DNA of 8,700 nt, taken from positions 1-8,700 of the forward strand of contig MFCJ01000058.1 of assembly GCA_001775255.1 (NCBI GenBank), read 5' to 3'. How positions within the stretch are numbered: the stretch's first letter is position 1; every line of letters begins with the position of its first letter. The translations under genes and the position numbers were made by a program. Shown in pieces: positions 1 to 5,640 of this stretch. Source of the DNA: Candidatus Dadabacteria bacterium RIFCSPHIGHO2_12_FULL_53_21. Its GTDB lineage: Bacteria; Desulfobacterota_D; UBA1144; Nemesobacterales; UBA2774. The notes under the pieces were generated by a model that was not told where the DNA came from, made no database searches, and saw only the letters and a list, made by a program, of their open reading frames with translations.

Positions 1-112
1 CCTGGCGCTTTGAGTTGAGCATTTATTCATAATCACGGCATATTACAACCTCATGTTGACAAAAACGCCCGGGTGCGTGTTTCGCGTACCGCTCCCCTTT
101 CCTTCCCCGTTA

Positions 113-140
113 TTGACATCCGGTTATGCCCTGATATTAT
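113..140 (+). promoter_or_regulatory. Sigma70-type promoter of the imelysin/di-haem operon
   Basis: The -35 box TTGACA (113-118) is a perfect consensus match. The -10 box TATTAT (135-140) follows after a 16-base spacer. The expected transcription start, near 147, lies inside the palindrome at 139-161, the normal place for a repressor to block RNA polymerase. The leader before the start codon would be about 45 bases. Confidence 0.7.
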
Positions 141-161
141 ATTGATAACGAGTATCAATAT
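139..161. promoter_or_regulatory. Fur-box-like operator
   Basis: This is a perfect inverted repeat with 9-bp arms (139-147 and 153-161) and a 5-bp centre. Its core, 143-157 (TGATAAC G AGTATCA), matches the 7-1-7 Fur consensus TGATAAT-N-ATTATCA at 12 of 14 positions. It overlaps the last bases of the -10 box and the predicted transcription start. The downstream genes belong to families known to be iron-regulated, which supports Fur. A Fur paralogue (Zur, Mur, PerR) or an unrelated repressor cannot be excluded from sequence alone. Confidence 0.72.
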
Positions 162-190
162 CACATTCATCCTCACGGAGGAGGGTTGAT

Positions 191-1312
191 TTGAAGGGGA
201 TAATTACCGACATAAAGGCCGGTATAAGGCTGCTTATGATCATACCGGCCCTGCTTTCGTGGGCATTCCTGTCGTGCGGCGGCGGCAGCGAGGACAGGGT
301 GCCGACAAATGACGTGCTTAACGATATCGCGCACCTCGTAATCCTCGATACCTACGAGCAGCTCCTTGCGAGGGGCCAGGACCTGGGGGCCGCGATCGAT
401 GTCCTCTCGGCCGACATCACGGCCGGGAACGTGGAGAACGCGCGGGAAGCCTGGAGGGCGGCGAGGGAGCCCTGGGAATCGAGCGAAGGGTTCCTGTACG
501 GCCCCGTCGATACGGAGGGCATAGACCCGTCGATCGACAGCTGGCCCGTAGACACCGCCGGAATCGAGGCCGTCATATCGAGCGGCGATGAGATAAATCC
601 GGAATACGCGGCGCTCCTCGACGGCACCCTCAAGGGTTACCACACGATGGAGTATCTCCTTTTCACGGCCGGAGGGGGTCCGGCCACGGCTGAGGAATCA
701 GCGCAGTACCTCGCGTCCGACCCGAGGCTCGTCGATTATCTCCGCGCGATGATAATCGATTTTAACGCCCAGGTCGGGAAGCTCGTCGTATTCTGGTCGC
801 CCGGGGAAAGCAATTACGCGGGCGAGCTCTCGGGCGCGGGTGAAGGGAGCACCGTATACCCCACGCTCAAGGCAGGCCTTGCGGAGGTGGTGAACGGCAT
901 ACTAGGCATCGCGCACGAAGTAGGGAACGAGAAGCTGAACGTGCCTTTCTCGGACCAGGACCCGGTATTCGTCGAATCGAGGTTCAGCTCGAATTCGATC
1001 ACGGATTTCACTAACAATATACTCAGCATAGACAAGATATATTTCGGCCGTAACGGGTCGCTCGCGCTCGACGATGTCGTCGAGGATATAGACGCGCCCG
1101 TGAACGACCACGTGCGGGCGGCGATAGACGAAGCGATCATCGCGATAAACGAGATACCCGAGCCGTTTAACGAATCGCTGCTCGACCCCGCTCAGGCCGG
1201 CGTGATCCGGAACGCGATAGATAAGGTCGTCGCCCTCAGGCTCGTGCTCGAGAACGAGGTGTATCCGATAATGTTCCCGGGGGGCAATAAACCCCCGGTA
1301 GACGAAACTTAG
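191..1312 (+). CDS. Imelysin-family (peptidase M75) periplasmic lipoprotein
   Basis: A 373-residue protein of usual length for single-domain imelysins. The N-terminal hydrophobic segment (about residues 12-27) ends in a lipobox-like F-L-S-C with Cys29, so it is probably a membrane-anchored periplasmic lipoprotein. The family's GxHxxE signature is present as G149-Y-H151-T-M-E154. The helix region with REPWESSEGFLYGP (92-105) is also typical of the M75 fold. Family members (IrpA, IcmP, the EfeO M75 domain) are iron-regulated and linked to iron binding or uptake; peptidase activity is doubtful for most. The start is TTG, chosen because GGAGGAGGG (177-185) sits 5 bases upstream and no better in-frame start precedes the signal sequence. 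The di-haem protein gene follows after 45 bases with no terminator, so both should share one mRNA from the Fur-type promoter. Confidence 0.92.
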   Translation: MKGIITDIKAGIRLLMIIPALLSWAFLSCGGGSEDRVPTNDVLNDIAHLVILDTYEQLLARGQDLGAAIDVLSADITAGNVENAREAWRAAREPWESSEGFLYGPVDTEGIDPSIDSWPVDTAGIEAVISSGDEINPEYAALLDGTLKGYHTMEYLLFTAGGGPATAEESAQYLASDPRLVDYLRAMIIDFNAQVGKLVVFWSPGESNYAGELSGAGEGSTVYPTLKAGLAEVVNGILGIAHEVGNEKLNVPFSDQDPVFVESRFSSNSITDFTNNILSIDKIYFGRNGSLALDDVVEDIDAPVNDHVRAAIDEAIIAINEIPEPFNESLLDPAQAGVIRNAIDKVVALRLVLENEVYPIMFPGGNKPPVDET

Positions 1313-1357
1313 AAGTAAATTGCAGCTATAAAGAAATATCGGAAAAGGGTGAGATAG

Positions 1358-2740
1358 ATGAGAAGGGAAATAATATTCGGGATATTGGTGTCCGTCATTG
1401 GCGCGTTTGCATTGCCGGGCTGCGACGGTGGGGAGAGCGGCGGCGGCGGGACCGGGGGCGCCGACGAGCTCCTGCTCGGCGGGGACACCACCGTATTCGA
1501 CGCGTCGAGCAAGGCATTCACATTCCCCGCTGCGGGGCTGACCGATGAAGGATTAATAAAACACGAAGAAGGGGACGGGGCGTTCGAGGCAATTTTTGTT
1601 ACCTCACCCTCCCCCGTCAATCCGGGTTTGGGACCCGTATTTAATAATAACTCATGTCAAAGCTGTCACGCCAATAACGGCCGAGGGAAGCCCGACGATA
1701 CCCTGACCTCCCTATTATTCAGGGTAAGCGTACCGGGCGAATCCGAGGTCGGCGGTCCCAACCCGGTGGCGGGGTTCGGTCTCCAGCTCCAGACGCGCGC
1801 GACGATAGGCACGGCGAAGGAGGCGGGGGTGAATATAGAATATACCGAGACCCCGGGGCAATACGGGGACGGTACGGAATACTCCCTCAGAATACCGGTA
1901 TATAATCCGGCCGACCCTTATATCCCGCCGCCCGTGGGGATGCTGTTATCCCCGCGCATAGCCCCGCCCATATTCGGCATCGGACTCCTGGAAGCCATAC
2001 CGGAGGACGAGATACTCGCGAACGCAGACCCGGCCGACGAGGACGGGGACGGCATATCGGGGAGGCCGAATATGGTGTGGAATCTGGAGACAGGTCAGAC
2101 CGCGCTCGGAAGGTTCGGATGGAAGGCCAATACCCCGACGGCGTTCCAGCAGGCGGCCGAGGCCTATAACCAGGACATGGGCATAACGAACCCGCTCGTC
2201 CCCGATGAAAGCTGCCTCGGCCAGACACAGTGCGACGGCATAGACGACGACCCGGAGATCCCTTTCGATACGCTCGACGACGCGGCCTTCTACGTGCAGA
2301 CGCTCGCCGTGCCGGCGAGGAGGGAATTCGACACGGAGTCGAGACGCGGGGAAAAGCTCTTCGAGCAGGCGGGATGCTCCTCGTGCCATATACCCGTGCA
2401 CACGACGGACGTGCACCCGGCGAGGAACGAATCCGCGCTAAATAATCAAGTGATATTCCCCTACACTGACCTGCTTCTGCACGACATGGGGGACGGTCTC
2501 GCCGACAGGAGGCCCGATTTCCTCGCGAACGGCAGGGAATGGAGGACGTCGCCTCTCTGGGGCATAGGGCTTACGAAGACTACGAACGGGCACACGAACT
2601 TCCTCCACGACGGGAGGGCGAGGAACCTTGAGGAAGCGATTCTATGGCACGACGGCGAGGGCAAAGAGTCGAGGGATTTCTTCCGTAACCTGAAGAAGTC
2701 CGATAGGGACGCGCTCATCGCGTTCTTGAAGAATCTATAG
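1358..2740 (+). CDS. Di-haem DHOR/DUF1111-family lipoprotein (putative thiol oxidoreductase/peroxidase)
   Basis: A 460-residue exported c-type cytochrome of the DHOR (DUF1111) family. The signal sequence ends in the lipobox L-P-G-C22, followed by a Gly-rich linker. Two haem c attachment motifs are visible, C100-Q-S-C-H104 and C340-S-S-C-H344. The C-terminal part carries the family-typical stretch around HDMGDGL, the SPLWGIGL segment and a FLHDGRARNLEEAILWHDGEG block, where His/Met haem ligands are expected. The biochemical activity of this family is poorly defined; peroxidase or thiol oxidoreductase labels rest on homology to di-haem peroxidases. Genes of this family are typical neighbours of imelysins, and a periplasmic redox step on iron is a reasonable inference. 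The ATG start has GGGTGA just upstream (about 1347-1352). Haem loading would need a cytochrome c maturation system encoded elsewhere. Confidence 0.92.
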   Translation: MRREIIFGILVSVIGAFALPGCDGGESGGGGTGGADELLLGGDTTVFDASSKAFTFPAAGLTDEGLIKHEEGDGAFEAIFVTSPSPVNPGLGPVFNNNSCQSCHANNGRGKPDDTLTSLLFRVSVPGESEVGGPNPVAGFGLQLQTRATIGTAKEAGVNIEYTETPGQYGDGTEYSLRIPVYNPADPYIPPPVGMLLSPRIAPPIFGIGLLEAIPEDEILANADPADEDGDGISGRPNMVWNLETGQTALGRFGWKANTPTAFQQAAEAYNQDMGITNPLVPDESCLGQTQCDGIDDDPEIPFDTLDDAAFYVQTLAVPARREFDTESRRGEKLFEQAGCSSCHIPVHTTDVHPARNESALNNQVIFPYTDLLLHDMGDGLADRRPDFLANGREWRTSPLWGIGLTKTTNGHTNFLHDGRARNLEEAILWHDGEGKESRDFFRNLKKSDRDALIAFLKNL

Positions 2741-2783
2741 AGATGGCTAAGGGCCCGCGGGAAAGAGTGCCCCGTTCAGTGAA

Positions 2784-2823
2784 TTTTTCGGCATGATTAA
2801 ATAAACACGGTATCATCGAAAAA
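2784..2823. repeat. Inverted repeat between convergent genes
   Basis: The arms TTTTTCG + ATGAT (2784-2790, 2793-2797) pair with ATCAT + CGAAAAA (2812-2816, 2817-2823). This gives 12 bp with a 2-base bulge and a 14-base loop. It lies in the 95-base gap between the convergent di-haem and MFS genes. The T run is on the 5' side and the A run on the 3' side, the reverse of a classical bidirectional terminator, so a terminator role is uncertain. Confidence 0.4.
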
Positions 2824-2835
2824 CAGGGCCCGTTC

Positions 2836-4008
2836 TCAGATTGCGGACTCAGCGAGCCGCCTGCGGACGAGAAAGAGAAGGGGAAGGGACGCGAGCTGCG
2901 CCAGAACGGAGAATACGACCATTCCGGTGACGCTCTTCCCGTAAAGAACCCCCATGAGAGAGCTCCCGACGAACCACGCGAACCCGAATCCGGCGTTGAA
3001 AACACCGTAGGCCGTCGCGCGCCTGTCAGCAGGGGTGATGTCAGAAACAACGGCGCGGATTATGGATTCCTGCGCGCCCATCCCGATACCCCAGAGGACC
3101 ATACCGGCAATCAGAAGGCCTGCGCCCGAGAGGAAAACGAGCGGGGCCGAGAGGGCGGCAGCGCCGACGGCGAAAAAGAGGACGCTCATCCCCTTCCTGT
3201 CGTAGAGGCGTCCCAGGAGGAGGGCGCTCAGGGCGTCCACACCCATCGCGCCCGCATAGAGGAGCGGTATCCACTTATCAGCCAGTATCCCGGTCGTCTT
3301 CATATGGAACGCGGCGAGCGGAAAATCGGCGAACCCCAGGGCTATAAAAGCGACAGAGGCGAGGTAGAGCCAGAATACAGGGCGGAGCCTCTCGGCCTCC
3401 CCGGCCTTAAAAGCGGGCTCGAGCGACCTGGGATCGGGATACGTGACCCTCGCTATGACGAGCACCGCGAGAGCCAGGAGGGCGGGGATTATCAGGACCG
3501 CGAATCCGTACGTATAGCTGCCCTTCCAGGCGAGCACGCCCGCGACTATCGTGGGGCCTATTATCGCACCAACCTGGTCCATCGCCTCGTGTACGCCGAA
3601 AGCCCATCCCCGGCCCATCTCGTGCGCGGCGTGGGACAGCATGGCGTCACGGGCGGGATTTCTGACCGCCTTCCCGAAACGCTCGGTCATCATGAGTATC
3701 GCAGCGGCGGGCCAGTTATCGGTAAGGGCGAGGGCCGGGACGGCGGCGAGGCTGATTACGTAGCCCGCGATCGTAATCGTCCAGTACCTGTGGGTGCGGT
3801 CGCTCACGAGACCGGATACTATCCTGAACCCGTAGCCGATGAACTCGCCCAGGCCCGCGACCACCCCGACCACGGCGGCGCTCGCCCCGAGCAGGGCGAG
3901 GTACGGCCCGGCGATACTGCGGGCGGCCTCGTACGTCATGTCCCCGAACAGGCTGACCGCTCCCAGAAGGAGGACGAAGTTGAGAGCCGCGTTTTTTTTA
4001 CGCTTCAT
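2836..4008 (-). CDS. MFS transporter, drug/metabolite exporter type
   Basis: A 390-residue, very hydrophobic protein with the length and spacing of a 12-helix major facilitator transporter of the inner membrane. MFS motif A between helices 2 and 3 is clear: G66-L-V-S-D70-R71-T-H-R74. A degenerate copy, GRLYDRKG, occurs in the matching loop of the second half, as expected from the internal duplication. The cytoplasmic loop TERFGKAVRNPARDAMLS is characteristic of a subfamily usually annotated only as MFS transporter, and substrate cannot be read from sequence. Motif A is commonest in antiporters, so proton-coupled efflux is the likeliest mode (inference). The ATG start gives the expected MKRKK N-terminus, although no good Shine-Dalgarno precedes it. 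It lies 151 bases downstream of the 97-residue gene on the same strand and converges on the iron operon, with which it shares no regulatory sequence. Confidence 0.9.
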   Translation of the reverse strand: MKRKKNAALNFVLLLGAVSLFGDMTYEAARSIAGPYLALLGASAAVVGVVAGLGEFIGYGFRIVSGLVSDRTHRYWTITIAGYVISLAAVPALALTDNWPAAAILMMTERFGKAVRNPARDAMLSHAAHEMGRGWAFGVHEAMDQVGAIIGPTIVAGVLAWKGSYTYGFAVLIIPALLALAVLVIARVTYPDPRSLEPAFKAGEAERLRPVFWLYLASVAFIALGFADFPLAAFHMKTTGILADKWIPLLYAGAMGVDALSALLLGRLYDRKGMSVLFFAVGAAALSAPLVFLSGAGLLIAGMVLWGIGMGAQESIIRAVVSDITPADRRATAYGVFNAGFGFAWFVGSSLMGVLYGKSVTGMVVFSVLAQLASLPLLFLVRRRLAESAI

Positions 4009-4159
4009 AAGAACGTACGCCCGGGAGATGGAATGATAGAAAGTATATGGAGTCAGAGGAGAATTACGAGACGGGGCGGGCGGCAGCGACCGAGGGCCTA
4101 TCGCCGCTCAGGTATAAGCAGGGTAAGTTTTACGCAGGAGCGTGGAATATTTTAAGCGT

Positions 4160-4453
4160 TCAGCCCTTGTTCTTCTTTGACGGTTTTTCTTTTTCGGGAG
4201 CTTCCTTTTTCACGGCGTCGGCGTTATCGACGACCATGCCGCTCTCAAGCACGTAAACGAGGCGGTTTATAATGTGGTGGACGTTCCGGTACCTGTCCTC
4301 GAGCTGACACTGGGCGAGCTCGAGCCAGTCCACCAATATGCTCGTCATCGGTATGTTCTGCTGCCGGGACCGCGTCCGCAGCAGGTTCTCGAGGTCTTCA
4401 ATGCCCATGCCGAAGAGCTCGAATTCCTTCTCCCTGTCAGTGAGTTCAGCCAT
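4160..4453 (-). CDS. Hypothetical 97-residue cytosolic protein
   Basis: Not recognised. The protein has no signal sequence or membrane segment. Residues about 1-70 are predicted helical by composition (alternating acidic and hydrophobic residues, TDREKEFELFGMGIEDLENLL and later DWLELAQCQLEDRYRN). The last 20 or so residues are a Lys/Glu/Pro-rich, probably disordered tail ending KPSKKNKG. The start is well supported: AAGGAGAC (GGAG complement at 4461-4464) lies 6-7 bases before the ATG. A matching minus-strand promoter lies at 4522-4550. It is upstream of the MFS gene on the same strand, but a 151-base gap makes co-transcription uncertain. The size and helical character suggest a small regulatory or structural protein, but nothing in the sequence assigns a function. 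Confidence 0.75.
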   Translation of the reverse strand: MAELTDREKEFELFGMGIEDLENLLRTRSRQQNIPMTSILVDWLELAQCQLEDRYRNVHHIINRLVYVLESGMVVDNADAVKKEAPEKEKPSKKNKG

Positions 4454-4521
4454 TTTAAGTCTCCTTAGTCCGTTTGTGTGTGCATACCCCGGGGCCCCTG
4501 CGTCCCGCCGCTGCCCGATTT

Positions 4522-4550
4522 ATATTACATAACGAATGGCTTATTAACAA
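4522..4550 (-). promoter_or_regulatory. Minus-strand promoter for the 97-residue protein gene
   Basis: Read on the minus strand, TTGTTA (4550-4545) is followed after 17 bases by TAATAT (4527-4522). Each box matches four of six consensus positions. Transcription would start near 4515, giving a leader of about 60 bases that holds a GC-rich patch (GGGGCCCCGGGG, about 4489-4500) and a strong ribosome binding site. Its -35 box directly abuts the -35 box of the divergent plus-strand promoter. Confidence 0.5.
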
Positions 4551-4579
4551 TTGCCCGGGAGTACGTCTCCGAATATAAT
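4551..4579 (+). promoter_or_regulatory. Promoter for the small secreted protein; places the start at the ATG
   Basis: TTGCCC (4551-4556), a 17-base spacer, and a perfect TATAAT (4574-4579). Only seven bases separate the -10 box from the ATG at 4587, so transcription should begin at or within a base or two of the start codon. This fits the lack of a properly spaced ribosome binding site and predicts a leaderless mRNA. Confidence 0.6.
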
Positions 4580-4586
4580 ATTACGC

Positions 4587-5000
4587 ATGAAAAGAACCCT
4601 TATTTTAGCCGCGTTATTGATCATCCCCCTGGCTGCCGGGCTTGCGCGCGGGGAGGAATACCTCCCGGACTCTATGAAGACCCACCCCGAGTGGTACATA
4701 AATATCACCGACTGGTCGGTCTACGCCACGTGGGGAGGGGTCGCCATAATCCAGGGCCTGACCATAGAGAACACGTCCGACATTACGTACACGGGCGTGA
4801 AGGTACGGGTCACGTACACGTCGAACACCGCGGGCGGGGCGGGGGGCGTCGTGAACCAGGAATCCGGCGTGCTCCCGATCACGCTCCCGCCCAGGAGCAA
4901 GGACACCTATCTCAAAGCGGGCTACCCCTTCGGCGCGGGCTCGCAGTTCATGAACCCGCTCGCCATACAGGTGCTGGGCGCGACCCCTGTTCTCGAGTGA
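4587..5000 (+). CDS. Hypothetical small secreted protein, probable beta-sandwich
   Basis: A 137-residue protein with a clear Sec signal peptide: MKR, then a hydrophobic core TLILAALLIIPLAAG, with cleavage likely just before EEYLPD at about residues 22-24. The mature part is rich in Thr, Val and Tyr. The pattern QGLTIENTSDITYTGVKVRVTYTS, then LPPRSKDTYL, resembles FxLYD-type immunoglobulin-like domains, which have an N-terminal strand, an N-T/S turn and a proline-led late strand. This is a resemblance, not an assignment. There are no cysteines in the mature chain. A TTG-initiated form from 4551 is possible but would put 12 unlikely residues before the signal peptide; the ATG at 4587 fits both the signal peptide and the promoter. 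A periplasmic location is inferred. Confidence 0.8.
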   Translation: MKRTLILAALLIIPLAAGLARGEEYLPDSMKTHPEWYINITDWSVYATWGGVAIIQGLTIENTSDITYTGVKVRVTYTSNTAGGAGGVVNQESGVLPITLPPRSKDTYLKAGYPFGAGSQFMNPLAIQVLGATPVLE

Positions 5001-5033
5001 GAGATCCGCAAAAAACATAAGAAATTCAGGGTT

Positions 5034-5072
5034 GTGATGAATAATCACCGCGTGCGAAAAAATTATTTTTTC
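5034..5072 (+). terminator. Weak terminator candidate after the secreted protein gene
   Basis: A 5-bp hairpin, GTGAT/ATCAC (5034-5038 and 5044-5048), is followed by a second, A+T-only inverted repeat, GAAAAAA-TTA-TTTTTTC (5056-5072), whose 3' arm is a T6 run. The GC content of the stem next to the T run is low, so efficiency as an intrinsic terminator is doubtful. Confidence 0.3.
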
Positions 5073-5109
5073 CTTGTGTGAAATATTCCGGGCCGGCGCG
5101 GGCAGGCAA

Positions 5110-5241
5110 TATCCCTGGTTTTGTGCCCCCTGCTATCAGGGATAACCGGAATCTCCCGGTTGAAAATCCCCCGCAACAGGGCCTACTTAATGGATATTTA
5201 CTATCCGGGACACACCGGAGCAGGCCCGGCCGGCCGGGCCT
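5110..5241. repeat. Cluster of five stem-loops ending in a 20-bp perfect palindrome
   Basis: Five inverted repeats follow one another: TATCCCTG/CAGGGATA (5110-5117, 5137-5144), AACCGG/CCGGTT (5144-5149, 5156-5161), GGATA/TATCC (5192-5196, 5202-5206), CCGG/CCGG (5205-5208, 5215-5218), and a continuous GC-only-core palindrome at 5222-5241. The first and second share a base, as do the third and fourth. Short reading frames run through the stretch (for example 5078-5416), but they lack a ribosome binding site, have biased composition and look like nothing known. I regard it as non-coding: a repeat element, a protein-binding locus or a structured transcript. Confidence 0.5.
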
Positions 5242-5310
5242 CCACGGACCTCCCCCTACCGATCCCGGCTGTGCAGGGAATTATTGCGAAAATAAAAAGA
5301 TGCAAAAGAA

Positions 5311-5338
5311 TTCAAACTTTGCTATAATCATATATAAT
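5311..5338 (+). promoter_or_regulatory. Tandem -10 promoter upstream of the structured RNA
   Basis: Two perfect TATAAT boxes lie 10 bases apart, at 5323-5328 and 5333-5338. The first is an extended -10 (TGC directly before it, from 5320). The second has TTCAAA (5311-5316) as a -35 box at 16 bases. Predicted starts are near 5335 and 5345. No protein-coding gene follows on this strand for over 1 kb, so the product would be a non-coding RNA. Confidence 0.5.
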
Positions 5339-5339
5339 C

Positions 5340-5352
5340 GGTTGTTACAACC
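5340..5352. promoter_or_regulatory. Operator-like palindrome at the predicted transcription start
   Basis: GGTTGT-T-ACAACC is a perfect 6-1-6 inverted repeat that begins two bases after the second -10 box and covers the predicted start. The position suits a repressor site. The binding protein is unknown. Confidence 0.4.
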
Positions 5353-5431
5353 TGAGCCCCGTCAACTGAAGACGAGGGTCCTCTTGGCAGGGACCCGAAA
5401 TCTTCCGGGGCTCTAGGACTAATTCCTTTTT
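5345..5431 (+). ncRNA. Candidate structured small RNA, family unknown
   Basis: After the promoter, the sequence folds by eye into one long interrupted hairpin. CCT-GAGCCCCG (5351-5361) pairs with CGGGGCTC-T-AGG (5406-5417): 11 bp with one bulge. GAAGA (5368-5372) pairs with TCTTC (5401-5405), and GGGTCC (5376-5381) pairs with GGACCC (5391-5396) around a 9-base loop. The small internal loop CGA/GAAA separates the last two stems. A T5 run at 5427-5431 could mark the 3' end, although it is 9 bases past the stem. I compared it from memory with common riboswitches, 6S RNA, SRP RNA and small ribozymes and found no match. It could also be a cis-acting DNA cruciform or an inefficient terminator for transcription from upstream. 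Confidence 0.4.
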
Positions 5432-5640
5432 ACTAATTAGTATGGGCTGGGGTTTTGTTTTACAATCTAATGGCAATGACGTAGCGGTAAAAAACGGTCT
5501 TTATTTCCCGGCAGCGCTATATTTCGATGCGGGTAAGCGGATTATTACGTCGACACAACCGGAAGGCGGCATGGTAATCCGCCGGAGCCCGTGACGATGA
5601 GCATACCGATGAGTCGATGCGAAACGGATGCCGGGGAGGT
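5432..5640. other. Gene-free stretch between the RNA candidate and the lipoprotein gene
   Basis: No convincing reading frame is visible on either strand. ACTAATT occurs twice (5418-5424 and 5432-5438), and CTAATT/AATTAG (5419-5424, 5435-5440) forms a small hairpin around the T5 run. GGCGG/CCGCC (5565-5569, 5579-5583) forms another. On the minus strand the latter lies about 60 bases past the lipoprotein stop and could stop its transcript, but the T run after it is poor. Confidence 0.45.

Noticed and set aside
1..30. A minus-strand ATG at 30-28 opening leftwards (MNKCSTQSAR)
   Set aside because: Only ten codons are visible, with no ribosome binding site, so it cannot be told from chance.
56..61. 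A second TTGACA upstream of the iron operon
   Set aside because: No acceptable -10 box lies 15-19 bases downstream; the TTGACA at 113 has one and is the better promoter.
173..643. A minus-strand open frame of 156 residues opposite the imelysin gene
   Set aside because: It is a shadow of the imelysin frame with Arg/Pro-rich composition. The plus-strand gene has a signal sequence, family motifs and a promoter.
3304..4155. A long plus-strand open frame of 283 residues
   Set aside because: It is antisense to the well-supported MFS gene and rich in Arg, Gly, Pro and Glu. It has no ribosome binding site and matches nothing known. It is a shadow created by GC-rich codon structure.
5354..5413. Possible hammerhead ribozyme: CTGAAGA, a stem, then GAAA, and GTC just upstream
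   Set aside because: Three extra bases separate CTGAAGA from the stem, stem I would have only AA between GTC and CTGA, and stem III has five unpaired bases. The core geometry fails.
5078..5416. A plus-strand open frame of 112 residues
   Set aside because: No ribosome binding site, low-complexity Pro/Gly/Arg composition, and it runs through the hairpin cluster, the promoter and the RNA candidate, whose structure does not respect the reading frame.
5606..5632. Second hammerhead-like string, CCGATGA then GCGAAAC
   Set aside because: The invariant U of CUGANGA is C, stem II cannot form well, and no NUH strand with stems I and III is present.
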